Positions 1 through 9,208 of a DNA stretch of 64,000 bases are shown one piece after another (the first letter of the stretch is position 1; each line of letters opens with the position of its first letter). Position numbers and translations under genes: made by a program. The stretch covers positions 62,001-126,000 of the forward strand of contig NZ_FOPP01000009.1 of the NCBI RefSeq assembly GCF_900113525.1, read 5' to 3'. Source of the DNA: Pedobacter insulae. GTDB lineage: Bacteria; Bacteroidota; Bacteroidia; Sphingobacteriales; Sphingobacteriaceae. The notes under the pieces are model-generated. The model did no database searches. It had not been told where the DNA came from and worked only from the letters and a program-made list of their open reading frames with translations.

Positions 1-14
1 GCAGACCTCATTCT

Positions 15-348
15 TCACTTATCAACTAAACGACGATGATAGTTGATTTGTCCTAAGTGATAGGCTAAATGCATGGCCAAATGGTGTTTCTCCCGGATAG
101 GTTCCCATTAGCTGTTCTTCGGAGATTTGATCAAAGGTTTGGCCTATCATAACGATCGTATTCTCTAGCTGCGCTACCAGTTCCTTTCGTGGAACGTTCT
201 TTAAAGCGAATTCTGCTTGGCGATTTCTCAGGTAGAACTTTAAGTCCGCAACGTTGTTATTATATAAGTAAAAGAGGTTAAGGAATCGACTCAGGACGAG
301 GATACGAACCGTGAAGAAAATCAGCGTATCAATGAGGAAGGTAATGAA
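15..348 (-). pseudogene. Remnant of a DinB/DUF1572-type protein
   Basis: Read on the minus strand, the region encodes the C-terminal part of a DinB/DUF1572-like helical-bundle protein in two frames. The upstream part (about 348 down to 95) includes LRNRQAEFALKNV and SEEQLMGTYPGE. The end, HLAYHLGQINYHRRLVDK followed by TGA at 15-17, lies in another frame. The switch occurs around 90-100 and is explained by one missing or extra base. The 5' side is also lost: an in-frame stop lies at 349-351 and no start codon precedes the homologous part. What is seen is a frameshift plus truncation; a sequencing error could explain the frameshift but not the missing N-terminus. An intact, divergent DinB gene lies at 24030. 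Confidence 0.6.
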
Positions 349-470
349 TTATTGCAGCGAAACTGTAATTGTATATCATAGTTTAATAATAGCGACGGGA
401 TTAAAAAAAGCGAGGGAATATTTTCAAAATCACCCGGAAGCAAAGAAACGCGTGAAGGCAAAAAAGAGTT

Positions 471-506
471 AAAAAAAGCCCCAATAGATTACTAATCTTT
501 TGGGGC
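471..506 (-). terminator. Intrinsic terminator after the TlpA-like gene
   Basis: A GC-rich hairpin (478-490 pairs with 494-506; GCCCCAA with TTGGGGC, then AGATT with AATCT, loop of 3) is followed on the minus strand by seven Ts (471-477). It lies 13 bases beyond the stop of the TlpA-like gene and would end the FecIR-SusCD transcript. Confidence 0.8.
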
Positions 507-519
507 TAATATTGAATTG

Positions 520-1659
520 TTACTTCATAATTTCGGCAAGTTTATCGTTTAAACTTTCACCGCGTAAATTGTTAGCAATGATTTTACCATCCGGTCCCAC
601 TAAAATGCTCGCCGGAACTGCTCTTACACCATAAAGCCGACCTACCTCGTTGTTCCACCCCTTTAAGTCGGATACGTGAAGCCAATTCAGTCCATCTTGT
701 TTAATAGCCTGTAGCCAAAGTGCTTTTTCGTTGTCTAATGATACCGATAAAATTTCAAAACCTTTACTTTTATACGTTTCATACTGTTTCACCAAGTTTG
801 GGTTTTCAGCACGACAAGGTCCACACCAGCTTGCCCAAAACTCAACGAGTACGGTTTTCCCTTTTAAATCTCCCAGGGAGATTGGTTTTCCATTTACGTC
901 ATTTTGGGTAAACACTGGAGCCATGGCTCCGACCTTAGTAATATTTACCGAATTTATCCTTTGCTCAATTTCTTTGCCGATATCATTCGCTTTTAATGAG
1001 GGGTTAAGGGCATCAAAAATAGGCTTAATTTCTGCTACGTTTACTTTTGAGCCGGCGCCTTCAGAAAGTGCCACAACAGCAAAGTAGGAGTTTGGAAAAT
1101 CCTTGGCAAACTTGATCATCTTCGCATTCCGATCCGCAATCTTTTTCAGGTAACGGGCGTTCACGTCGGCTACAATAAGCGAATCCTTTTTTTCGTCTTC
1201 CGATAGGCTATTAAACTCCTCATTTACTGCCTTGGTCAAATCCATTATTGTGCCCCCTATGAGGTTGTTGTAAGCAATATATTCGTCATTGATTTTCGAC
1301 CCTGTAATGGTGGCATTAATCAAGGAGTCTTTAGCGTTGAGCACCATCTTATCGGCCGAGAAATAAAGATATATGACATCTTTCTCTACATAAATGGAAT
1401 AACCTTTGCCTTTTCCACTTCGGCCAATAGCCATTCTGGCATAAGAAATTCCCGACATATCTCCGGAGAATTTAAAGTTGCCATTTACAATGGCTACAGA
1501 GTCCTGATGGCTTTCACCCGCATTTGTATATTCCAAATAAGCCATGGCTGGGGCGTTAAGCGTCCCAACTTTGCCTGTAATACTAAAGGTATTGTTTTTG
1601 CCCTGTGCAAATGCCATGATTGGCATTGCCAGGACGATCCAAATTAATGTTCTTTTCAT
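520..1659 (-). CDS. TlpA-like thioredoxin-fold oxidoreductase with DUF4369-like N-terminus
   Basis: A 379-aa exported thiol-disulfide oxidoreductase. An N-terminal signal peptide ends near MAFAQG. Residues about 25-130 resemble the DUF4369 beta-rich domain common before thioredoxin domains in Bacteroidota. A helical linker leads to the AhpC/TSA-thioredoxin domain (about 245-379) with the redox motif WCGPC at 278-282 and the cis-proline loop VRAVPAS. Such proteins reduce or isomerise disulfides in the periplasm; the substrate is unknown. It is the last gene of the minus-strand SusCD group, 21 bases after the PKD-like gene, and a terminator follows. Thioredoxin-like genes at the end of SusC/SusD/DUF4843/PKD clusters are common in Pedobacter; the functional link is inferred. 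Confidence 0.88.
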   Translation of the reverse strand: MKRTLIWIVLAMPIMAFAQGKNNTFSITGKVGTLNAPAMAYLEYTNAGESHQDSVAIVNGNFKFSGDMSGISYARMAIGRSGKGKGYSIYVEKDVIYLYFSADKMVLNAKDSLINATITGSKINDEYIAYNNLIGGTIMDLTKAVNEEFNSLSEDEKKDSLIVADVNARYLKKIADRNAKMIKFAKDFPNSYFAVVALSEGAGSKVNVAEIKPIFDALNPSLKANDIGKEIEQRINSVNITKVGAMAPVFTQNDVNGKPISLGDLKGKTVLVEFWASWCGPCRAENPNLVKQYETYKSKGFEILSVSLDNEKALWLQAIKQDGLNWLHVSDLKGWNNEVGRLYGVRAVPASILVGPDGKIIANNLRGESLNDKLAEIMK

Positions 1660-1680
1660 GTGTGTTTTATGATTTTTTAA

Positions 1681-3141
1681 TTATTTAACCACTTGGTCAA
1701 TTACTTCTCCTTGAATGCCCGTAACGCTTTGAAGGATATTTCCATCTTTACCCACGCTTACATCTAAAGTTAACAAAGCACCGTCGTAGCCTGCGGTAAG
1801 CCGTGTGCCATCGTTGCTCAGCTTAAGCATGGTTACCTTTTTGCCATTATAAGTTGCGGTCAAGGCAACTAGGTCCTCATTCACAGGATTGTACCTGTAA
1901 ATTTTATCGTTCGAAGTAAAGTAGAAAACGTTTACCACAGATTTCTGCCATTTTGTGTCGGCATTCACCAATGTACTGCCTTTGAAAACGCGTTTATAGA
2001 TAGGGCTAATGGTTCTTGTCTGGTAATTGTCTAACGCCATTCGGAAGCTTAATTCTTGAATAGTGCCACTGCCTTCTTTAAAAAATGCATAGTTTGTACC
2101 TGATGCAGGTTTCATATAAAGGATGGTTGACGAGCCAACATTTTTTGGATCAAATGAATTCGTTTGCACAATTGAGTTATCAACAGCATAGTCGCTGCCC
2201 CTAAATTCTCCTTGAGATTCGAAAGAGACAAACGCCTTGTGTTTGTCGTCAAAACCAAAGTAATAGGATGAATAATTACCTTGGTTGTCGCTCCCAATAA
2301 TCATCGAATAATGGGGTGTCAAAGTATAATCGCCGTCCGAATAGTTAGAAAACTTCCCGTAATCGGGCGCAAATGGTGCGGTCGACAAAACACCACGATA
2401 AAGTTTGCCATTAATCGTGCCATGGGCAACAATCCCCTGGTCTTGAATACCTTCAATACGTCCGACTTGAATAGTTTGCGGGGGGGTAAAAAACTGACTG
2501 GTAAACAGCCTGCGATGCAGTAGGGTAGCTCCGTCTAAAATTGGACTTTCTTTCGCAGGGTCGTTACACAACACCCAAATTTCTTCTCTGTTGTTGGGTT
2601 GGTAGGGAAGTGGTTTTGCATAATATAGCTGAACGGGATTATTGGGCAAAATTTGTCCATTTAAGCCGTTATAAATATCGGAAATTACCGACCGGTCGGG
2701 TCTGATGAACGATAGTTTAGTCACACCTTTATCTACACTTAATACTATGGTACCCTGGGTAAACTGAGTAGTTCCTGCAATTTTAAACGGAATGGTATAC
2801 CTTAACCCATTTCGCTTGTCGGTAACTTGGAGTTTAACACCTCTGTTTCCTGTACCCAAATTATACAGCATTTTTAACGGGTAACCCGTATAGGTAACGC
2901 TACGTAGTTCTTCTTGTATATCGATAATCCATTCAAAAGAAAGATCTTTAACTGGATCAGCATCTGGAAAACTAATTTTAGGCTGAATGATTAACGAATC
3001 GCCTACTATTGCATTAATGGTCGTGTCCTTTAAAAGCCCAATTATTGGCTCAGAAGGAGGATGATAATCGTAGTTGCCAAGATCTTTTTTACAAGCAGCA
3101 AAAAGTAGGATGGCAACAGCTATTAATAAAAAATTTTTCAT
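1681..3141 (-). CDS. PKD-like family surface lipoprotein
   Basis: A 486-aa lipoprotein. The N-terminus MKNFLLIAVAILLFAACKK is a signal peptide with a lipobox (FAAC), and the following KKD favours export to the outer membrane. The first about 120 residues (ITNAIVGDSL-like start, then SFEWIID) match the PKD-like module found in SusCD-linked proteins of Sphingobacteriaceae; the remainder looks like a beta-propeller or beta-rich domain with repeated short strands. It probably is a surface glycan- or ligand-binding accessory to SusD, analogous in position to SusE/SusF. It lies 21 bases after the DUF4843 gene in one operon. The ligand cannot be read from the sequence. Confidence 0.75.
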   Translation of the reverse strand: MKNFLLIAVAILLFAACKKDLGNYDYHPPSEPIIGLLKDTTINAIVGDSLIIQPKISFPDADPVKDLSFEWIIDIQEELRSVTYTGYPLKMLYNLGTGNRGVKLQVTDKRNGLRYTIPFKIAGTTQFTQGTIVLSVDKGVTKLSFIRPDRSVISDIYNGLNGQILPNNPVQLYYAKPLPYQPNNREEIWVLCNDPAKESPILDGATLLHRRLFTSQFFTPPQTIQVGRIEGIQDQGIVAHGTINGKLYRGVLSTAPFAPDYGKFSNYSDGDYTLTPHYSMIIGSDNQGNYSSYYFGFDDKHKAFVSFESQGEFRGSDYAVDNSIVQTNSFDPKNVGSSTILYMKPASGTNYAFFKEGSGTIQELSFRMALDNYQTRTISPIYKRVFKGSTLVNADTKWQKSVVNVFYFTSNDKIYRYNPVNEDLVALTATYNGKKVTMLKLSNDGTRLTAGYDGALLTLDVSVGKDGNILQSVTGIQGEVIDQVVK

Positions 3142-3162
3142 GTTCTAATTTTTTCTATTCAA

Positions 3163-3993
3163 TTACATTTTGATTTGATTTCCATTTTCATCAAGGAAAA
3201 CATATTCGTTAGCTGCAGGGAAATATTTGATATGAAACTTTTTGGTCGGCGCATTGGTATTGTAAAAATCATAGTCGCCACTTCCATCGGTTCTCAACTT
3301 TACTTCGTAACCGCTATCTGCGTGTTGGGCCACCCACGTTAAAGGATAGGTTACAAAAACACGAAGGTTTTCGATATAATAAAGTGTTCTGGGAATTTCC
3401 ATGAATGCGTCTGGTTTAGACATATCTGCCAATGCTACCGGACCGTTTACAATCAGAAATAGCTGATGCTTTGTACGACTATAGTTTCTCAATTGCCCCC
3501 AATACATCCACCAAGAAGGCTGTTCTAATCTGTTCGAAAAGATAATTGATTTTGTTCTTTTAGCTTCGGGTAAGTTGCTGTTAAAATCTTCCCCTCCATC
3601 AACTTTCACAGCCAAATTCACCGATTTTTCAACCAATGCTGGGTCTGTGTTTTTAAGGATAATCGGAACACGTACGGTGCCCGAATCTTTTGGCATTACG
3701 TAATATTCTTTTAAAGGCTCAAAATGAACGCCACTAATAGCGGTGCTTGTTTTTGAAACTACAGACATAGCGAATTTACGGTCACGGTTTTCTCTTGTCC
3801 CCGATATTTTTACATTTATCCAAACGGTGTCTTTCTCAATATTTGGTTTTGTAGAAAAAGAATAGGTAAGGGTATCTGAGTTAGGGTAGTCAAGGTAAAT
3901 GTTGTCCTCGGCATTGTAAGTGAACTCGGTCTCTTTCTTGCAACTAAAGCAAATAACCGCTGCAAGGAATAATAGTATGATATGTTTTTTCAT
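3163..3993 (-). CDS. DUF4843 domain lipoprotein
   Basis: A 276-aa lipoprotein with signal peptide and lipobox CFSC at about residue 15-18, followed by KKE. The body (NIYLDYPNSDTLTYSF, then SGVHFEPLKEYYVMP and VPIILKN) has the pattern of DUF4843 proteins, which contain a Calx-beta-like beta-sandwich and are found almost only beside SusD in Bacteroidota. The role is presumed surface ligand binding or complex assembly with the SusCD transporter; no catalytic residues are evident. It sits 29 bases after the SusD gene and 21 bases before the PKD-like gene, so the three are surely cotranscribed. Confidence 0.82.
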   Translation of the reverse strand: MKKHIILLFLAAVICFSCKKETEFTYNAEDNIYLDYPNSDTLTYSFSTKPNIEKDTVWINVKISGTRENRDRKFAMSVVSKTSTAISGVHFEPLKEYYVMPKDSGTVRVPIILKNTDPALVEKSVNLAVKVDGGEDFNSNLPEAKRTKSIIFSNRLEQPSWWMYWGQLRNYSRTKHQLFLIVNGPVALADMSKPDAFMEIPRTLYYIENLRVFVTYPLTWVAQHADSGYEVKLRTDGSGDYDFYNTNAPTKKFHIKYFPAANEYVFLDENGNQIKM

Positions 3994-4022
3994 CCTTTTA
4001 TCGTTTTATAATGGATCATCGG

Positions 4023-5492
4023 TTAATTAGTTCTATAAGCAAGTTCATCATCCGGAATTGGAGATACAAAAATGGCATCTGTGCCAGGTATAATCTGCGT
4101 TGGAGAAACCCTGATAGCATGATGCAAGCGTTTCAGCATAAAAAAGTACTGACTTTCTCCGTAAAACTCCTTGCGTGCATCCGCTATTAAATAGTTTATT
4201 AAAGTTGCTTTATCGGTTGCTACCACATTTGTGGGTATCCCCCTTTTTTGCCTGAAAGTATTAAAGTATGCTACAGCTGCTGTCGGGTTTGTATCGTAAC
4301 TGGCTTCGGCAGCGATATAGTACATTTCACCTAGCTTAATGGCAGGAGCCACTAAAGGATGAAGGTTGATAATAGGTGTAGGATTGCTTCGGTATTTTTG
4401 AAGAAATGAGCGCTCAGCACCACCTGTGGTTAAGGTTCCTTTTACAAACCATTGTGAAAAACGCCAGTCGTACGCCCCTGCACCATTCTTTTCGAAAATA
4501 TCATTCACTTTGTCGCTGGTAGCTACCAAAGTTGGATTCGAATTTGTGAAAAGACTAGTCAGGCGTTTGTCTTGTGTTGGGATACTCCACGAAGAAATAA
4601 TCTCCGGATAAAAGATGCGGTCTTTTTTCGTCAGGTCTGTCGCAACGAAATCAGCTTCTTTTGTCCACGGAAACTTAGCCGAATTAATAACCTCCAATGC
4701 ATTGGCTAAGCTATTTGGCATATCGTTTTTATACAGATAAATACGAGCCAGTTCGGCACAGGTTGAATAGTAATTCATGTGCGTGCGTCTATTTTGCATA
4801 AAGAGCTCTTTATTGTCCAACTCTGTTGTGCCAATCGCTGTAGGATAACCTACTACATAGCTGTTGTCGAGGATGGGATCACTTTCTTTCAAGAGCGCTT
4901 TTGCTTCTGTTAAATCAGCGATGGCTTTATCCAGCACCTCGGTAACCGTACTAAATGGTGTACTGGTAATTTTTACTTCCGTTACGTAAGGAATAGCTTT
5001 TGCCGTTGGGTTGCTTTTGTAAGATGGTGCGTAAATTCGCAACATATCAAAATGCAAATAGGCACGTAAGGCTAAAGTTTCGCCTTTAATCAGTTCATAA
5101 TTAGCTGCTGTAAATATAGCTCGCTTTGCATCAATAGCAGCCAAGATATAGTTGCAGTTTACGATGGCTTGATATGCCGTTGTCCATACCCTGTCGTTTC
5201 TGAAGATATAATTAGGGTCTTTGTAGTTAAAACTTGCAATTTTTTGATAAGAGATGTCTGTAAAGTCAAAGTTTTGAGACCTGACTTCTAAATCGCCGAA
5301 TGTTAGGTGTTCGCCGTATAGATAGCCTGAAGCACACAGCGTATAAACGCCGTTTAGGGCTTCTTTAAAACCGTCTTCGGTACTAAATAGGACATTCTTA
5401 TCAATTTGCGATTCTGGTTGCACATCCAGAAATTTCTTGCAGGATGTGGTGCCTATCACTGCCAAAATAATTAGATAATATATTTTTTTCAT
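4023..5492 (-). CDS. SusD/RagB-like outer-membrane ligand-binding lipoprotein
   Basis: A 489-aa SusD homologue, the lid of a SusCD transporter that captures ligand at the cell surface. The signal peptide with lipobox GTTSC precedes the typical KKFLDVQPESQ start. The helical TPR-like scaffold is visible (ALRAYLHFDMLRIYAP; ELARIYLYKND) and the C-terminal signature of the family is present (YYIAAEASYDTNPTAAVAYFN, then KEFYGESQYFFMLKR). Length is normal. It follows the SusC gene by 97 bases. The ligand is unknown; the absence of glycosidases nearby argues that it need not be a plant glycan. Confidence 0.92.
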   Translation of the reverse strand: MKKIYYLIILAVIGTTSCKKFLDVQPESQIDKNVLFSTEDGFKEALNGVYTLCASGYLYGEHLTFGDLEVRSQNFDFTDISYQKIASFNYKDPNYIFRNDRVWTTAYQAIVNCNYILAAIDAKRAIFTAANYELIKGETLALRAYLHFDMLRIYAPSYKSNPTAKAIPYVTEVKITSTPFSTVTEVLDKAIADLTEAKALLKESDPILDNSYVVGYPTAIGTTELDNKELFMQNRRTHMNYYSTCAELARIYLYKNDMPNSLANALEVINSAKFPWTKEADFVATDLTKKDRIFYPEIISSWSIPTQDKRLTSLFTNSNPTLVATSDKVNDIFEKNGAGAYDWRFSQWFVKGTLTTGGAERSFLQKYRSNPTPIINLHPLVAPAIKLGEMYYIAAEASYDTNPTAAVAYFNTFRQKRGIPTNVVATDKATLINYLIADARKEFYGESQYFFMLKRLHHAIRVSPTQIIPGTDAIFVSPIPDDELAYRTN

Positions 5493-5589
5493 CCGTATAA
5501 ATTTGTTTTCAATGGTGATGAAGCTATCATGATTTATTCATTCCACTGTGTGATTTTGAAAAAGCATGATGGTTTCATCTTCTGTTAAA

Positions 5590-8500
5590 TTAAAAAGTAG
5601 CTTGAAGTGAAAACATCACAGTTCTAGCAAATGGATAGTTGATACCTCTTTCAATTTGAACACTTGAGCTTTTAAAGATATCGTTAGCCGTAAGTGATGC
5701 TCTTAAAGCTTGCATCGCAAGTTTTTTAGCAAGTGTCTTTTTAAAGTCGTACGAGACATACACTGATCTTAATTCTAACACATTGTCTTTTTGAATAAAC
5801 CGCGAGGTAGCTCTGGTCTGATTAAGGTCGGCGACGTTTTTATAAAATGCTACATCGCCAGGTTTTTGCCAACGCTCCGAGAAAACACGACGATCAACAT
5901 TGAAACGCGGATCGGCATTTTCTACACGGTCTACCAGTGTTTGGTTGTACATATCACCACCAAATCTGTAGAAAAAGCTAAAACTTAATAGAAACTGCTT
6001 GTAGGTGATGTTACCCCCAAAGTTTCCCTCTAATGTTGCTGTCGCATCACCAACTGGCTGCGTATCTTTGATATCATAGTCATAAGTTAATGAACCATCA
6101 CGTTTAACGTAAATTTCTTTACCGTTTTCTGGGTCAATGCCCAATGATTTAACGGCATAGAAGGTATTTAATGATTGTCCTTCGTTATACCTCAATAAAG
6201 GTCGGCCGCCAGCTTTATTGTCGTCGTTAGACTGGAAATCATCAATGCTTTGGTTATAAGCTTTTAACGAGTTGCCAATTTTCACAATCGTATTGGTGTT
6301 ATGCGACATATTAGTCGTTAAATTAACATTCCAATTGGTAGCTCGCACTGCGTTGTAGGTTGCGTAAAGCTCATATCCTTCGTTGGCCATATCTCCTAAG
6401 TTTTCTTTATAAGTAGTAAAACCGGTTGATGGTGCAACGTTGATATCAATCAGCAAACCCTTCGTCAGTTTATGGTAGTAGTGGGGTGTCAATAATAATC
6501 TGTCCTTAAATAAACCTAACTCTAGACCCAAATCGTAGTTGGTGGTTTTTTGCCATTCCAGGTTTTCGTTTCCATAACCTTGTACCAAGGCACCTAAACC
6601 AGTAGTATACCAGTTTGAAGTTTGATAGGCATAGATAGACTTAGATAAAAAAGGAGGGAACGAAACAGATCCGGTTAAGCCCATACTCCCTGTTAATCTG
6701 GCACGGCTCACAACTGGCTGCAGCGGTTCCATAAATTTCTCTCTATGGATATTCCATCCCAAGCCTAAAGCATAAAATGGGGCAAATCTGTTAGCCGCAC
6801 CAAACGCTGATGAACCGTCTAAGCGGAAAGATGCATCTAAGAGATACCTGTCCTTGAATGAATAGTTACCCGAAAAGAAATTGCCAATGGATCTGTTTTT
6901 AGTTACATTACCTGCGGGGGCGCCATTTTCTGTGTAAGTACGGGCAAAGCCGATATTGGTAAAACGATCATTGGAGAAACCTCTTGCCTGTACTGCTTTA
7001 AAATCAGAACGACCCGAAATAATATTTGTTCCCAGTACTAAATTAAAAAAGTGGTCTTTAACCTGTTTGTTGTAAGCTAGGGTCATGTTTCCATCCAAAG
7101 AAAGCCCATCGCTCGTCGAGTAATCATAACTTCCACGGTTTTGGATTTCCGAAGTCGGTCCGTCGAAAAAGCTGTTGCTCAGTGGCGATACAAATCTATC
7201 AGCAGTGGCCTTCATTTTGTTCAAATTCACTTGCCCTCTCAATCTCAAAGAAGGGGTAATTCTCCAATCGGCTGATAGGTTATCGATAAACTCAAAGTAC
7301 TCGTCCTTATTAAAGTTTGCTAAACTGGCCTCATACAAAGGATTGTAAACAGCAACGGTCTTGAATTGGTCGGGTCCAGATTTCATGGTATTAACCTGCC
7401 AATTGGCAATTTCCCTAATCAATTTTCCGCTAGCGTCAGTCATAGGATAATACGGGTTCATGTACACATATTGTGAGAAATCGCCGAAATTAGACTGCGC
7501 TGCATTTACCTGGGTGATCATGATCTCATTTCTAATGAGTAACTTACGGGTTGGATTGTAATTGAAGCTCATGCCGCCACTTATTTGATCCCTGCCTGAA
7601 CCTTTCATCACACCGGGACGTGTTTGATATCTTACGTCGACCCCATACCTGAAAGTGGAATCGCCTCCTTGGGCGTAAATTGATTGCTTTTGTCCATATG
7701 TGTTTCTGAGGGGCTGCGATAACCAATAGGTATTTACACCACTTGCCACGCTTCTCAATTTACTATAATACTGCGCATCAAGTTCATCAGGAGTGCCTAC
7801 ATTTGTGTTACTTGGGTTAGAACTGTAAAGCCCAGCCATTTTTTCATACTGTAGCTTTTCTGTAGCGTTTAGCACATGATAATCGGATAGGTCTGGAGCT
7901 GTAAATACAAATTCTGAGTTGTACGCGAACTGTAATTTACCTGGTACAGGTGCTTTGGTCGTGATCACGAGTACGCCGTTAGCCGCTCTGGAGCCATATA
8001 CTGCAGTAGCCGCGGCATCTTTCAATAAGGTGATGGACTCTATTCGGTTAATATCCAAATCGGTTACTTTCTGTAAGCTCACCTCAAACCCGTCCATTAT
8101 AAATGCAGGTAAATTGTAACTACTCGAAAGATTGTTGCGGTCTAGCACATTATCGCCAATCGAAGGTAATGCTGTTGCTCCGCGCACATTAATTTGTGGT
8201 AGTGCATTCGGGTCTGCTCCCAGAAGATTATTTTCCAATATTTTGAAAGACGGATCGAACGATTGGATACTTTTTAAGATGTTCTGGGAGTTTACTTTTT
8301 TAAGATCCTCGCCTTTAATAGTAATTGCCGTGCCCGTATAACTGTCTTTTTTAATGGTCTGATAGCCGGTAATGACTACATCATTCATGGTTTTCACTTC
8401 CATTTCCATGGTAACCGAAAGGAATTTTTCATCTGCCACCTTCACTTCCTTACTCTTGTAACCAATATAAGTGAAGACCAAAATATCATCTTTATTGGCG

Positions 8501-9021
8501 GTAATTTTAAAATCACCATTGCTATTGGTTTGCGTTCTGTTGCTGATTTTATCTTTCTGATAGATGTTTACGCCAGGAATCCCCGCTTTAGAACTAGCAT
8601 CCAATACTTTTCCCTGCAGTTCAAGCACTGAAATAGCGACCGGCAAGCTTTTAACAGGCTCTTCGTGCTGAAGCACAACAGTATTGTTAATAATGGTGTA
8701 GGTGAGCTGTTGATTTTTAAGAATTTGCTCTAAAGCCTGGTTAATATTTGCTCCTTTTAAGTTAACAGATACCTTTTTCTGTGAAACTTTGGCTTCTGCA
8801 GAATAAAAGAAAAGATAGCCAGATTGTTTATTGACTTCCTTAAAGACAGTCTGCAAATCGGCATTACGCACTGATAAGGTAATGGATTGTGAATAGCTGG
8901 CGGCCGATAAATGCATCGTGCCAATGAGCAATAAAATAGCGATTAGCTTCATCACTATAAAAAATTTGTACTTCACCGCCCGTATTGAACATACGTAGTG
9001 GTAAAGAAAAGTTAATTTCAT
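5590..9021 (-). CDS. SusC/RagA-like TonB-dependent transporter with STN domain
   Basis: An 1143-aa outer-membrane importer. A signal segment at about 24-42 is followed by an STN (secretin/TonB N-terminal) domain at about 47-105 (SITLSVRNADLQTVFKEVNK), a carboxypeptidase-regulatory-like domain at about 134-212, a plug domain with the SusC hallmark LKDAAATAVYGSRAANGVL near 335, and a C-terminal beta-barrel. The STN domain is what a FecR protein senses, so this transporter probably signals to the FecR and ECF sigma factor just upstream. The protein may start at the internal methionine of MKLIAILLL (residue 24); the extended start is kept because many Pedobacter homologues carry such a leader. 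It pairs with the SusD at 4023. Confidence 0.92.
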   Translation of the reverse strand: MKLTFLYHYVCSIRAVKYKFFIVMKLIAILLLIGTMHLSAASYSQSITLSVRNADLQTVFKEVNKQSGYLFFYSAEAKVSQKKVSVNLKGANINQALEQILKNQQLTYTIINNTVVLQHEEPVKSLPVAISVLELQGKVLDASSKAGIPGVNIYQKDKISNRTQTNSNGDFKITANKDDILVFTYIGYKSKEVKVADEKFLSVTMEMEVKTMNDVVITGYQTIKKDSYTGTAITIKGEDLKKVNSQNILKSIQSFDPSFKILENNLLGADPNALPQINVRGATALPSIGDNVLDRNNLSSSYNLPAFIMDGFEVSLQKVTDLDINRIESITLLKDAAATAVYGSRAANGVLVITTKAPVPGKLQFAYNSEFVFTAPDLSDYHVLNATEKLQYEKMAGLYSSNPSNTNVGTPDELDAQYYSKLRSVASGVNTYWLSQPLRNTYGQKQSIYAQGGDSTFRYGVDVRYQTRPGVMKGSGRDQISGGMSFNYNPTRKLLIRNEIMITQVNAAQSNFGDFSQYVYMNPYYPMTDASGKLIREIANWQVNTMKSGPDQFKTVAVYNPLYEASLANFNKDEYFEFIDNLSADWRITPSLRLRGQVNLNKMKATADRFVSPLSNSFFDGPTSEIQNRGSYDYSTSDGLSLDGNMTLAYNKQVKDHFFNLVLGTNIISGRSDFKAVQARGFSNDRFTNIGFARTYTENGAPAGNVTKNRSIGNFFSGNYSFKDRYLLDASFRLDGSSAFGAANRFAPFYALGLGWNIHREKFMEPLQPVVSRARLTGSMGLTGSVSFPPFLSKSIYAYQTSNWYTTGLGALVQGYGNENLEWQKTTNYDLGLELGLFKDRLLLTPHYYHKLTKGLLIDINVAPSTGFTTYKENLGDMANEGYELYATYNAVRATNWNVNLTTNMSHNTNTIVKIGNSLKAYNQSIDDFQSNDDNKAGGRPLLRYNEGQSLNTFYAVKSLGIDPENGKEIYVKRDGSLTYDYDIKDTQPVGDATATLEGNFGGNITYKQFLLSFSFFYRFGGDMYNQTLVDRVENADPRFNVDRRVFSERWQKPGDVAFYKNVADLNQTRATSRFIQKDNVLELRSVYVSYDFKKTLAKKLAMQALRASLTANDIFKSSSVQIERGINYPFARTVMFSLQATF

Positions 9022-9048
9022 ACTTTTGATTTAAGATGGGTGAATAAT

Positions 9049-9086
9049 AGCAGCAGACGGTGCAATGTAAGCTGCTGACCTTTTTT
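9049..9086 (+). terminator. Terminator-like hairpin on the plus strand before susC
   Basis: AGCAGC at 9049-9054 pairs with GCTGCT at 9071-9076, and six Ts follow at 9081-9086. The T-run is on the plus strand although both flanking genes run minus. It is weak by itself (16-base loop, 4 bases between stem and Ts) but stands just before a stronger one at 9089-9120. Confidence 0.35.
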
Positions 9087-9088
9087 GG

Positions 9089-9120
9089 CCGGGAGTGCTA
9101 GTACACTTCCGGTTTTTTTT
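9089..9120 (+). terminator. Plus-strand intrinsic terminator in the susC leader
   Basis: CCGGGAGTG (9089-9097) pairs with CACTTCCGG (9104-9112) over nine positions including one G-T pair, with a 6-base loop, followed by eight Ts (9113-9120). It is a strong Rho-independent terminator for a plus-strand RNA. No plus-strand gene lies upstream, only the reverse side of susC, so it may end an antisense RNA. On the minus strand the same hairpin would lie in the susC leader without a T-tail. Confidence 0.6.
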
Positions 9121-9208
9121 GGATCATGGTTTTTATTTACTAAAAATCTTGTGGAGTAGTCATCTTCTCATAATGGTTTGGTTTAGGTGGTTTGTTTTAG
9201 GTTAATTG

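Noticed and set aside
311..472. Plus-strand open frame of 53 codons starting with GTG, ending in LKKAREYFQNHPEAKKRVKA
   Set aside because: No family recognised, no promoter, and it overlaps the pseudogene and the terminator T-run; composition is A-rich, so the Lys-rich end may be chance.
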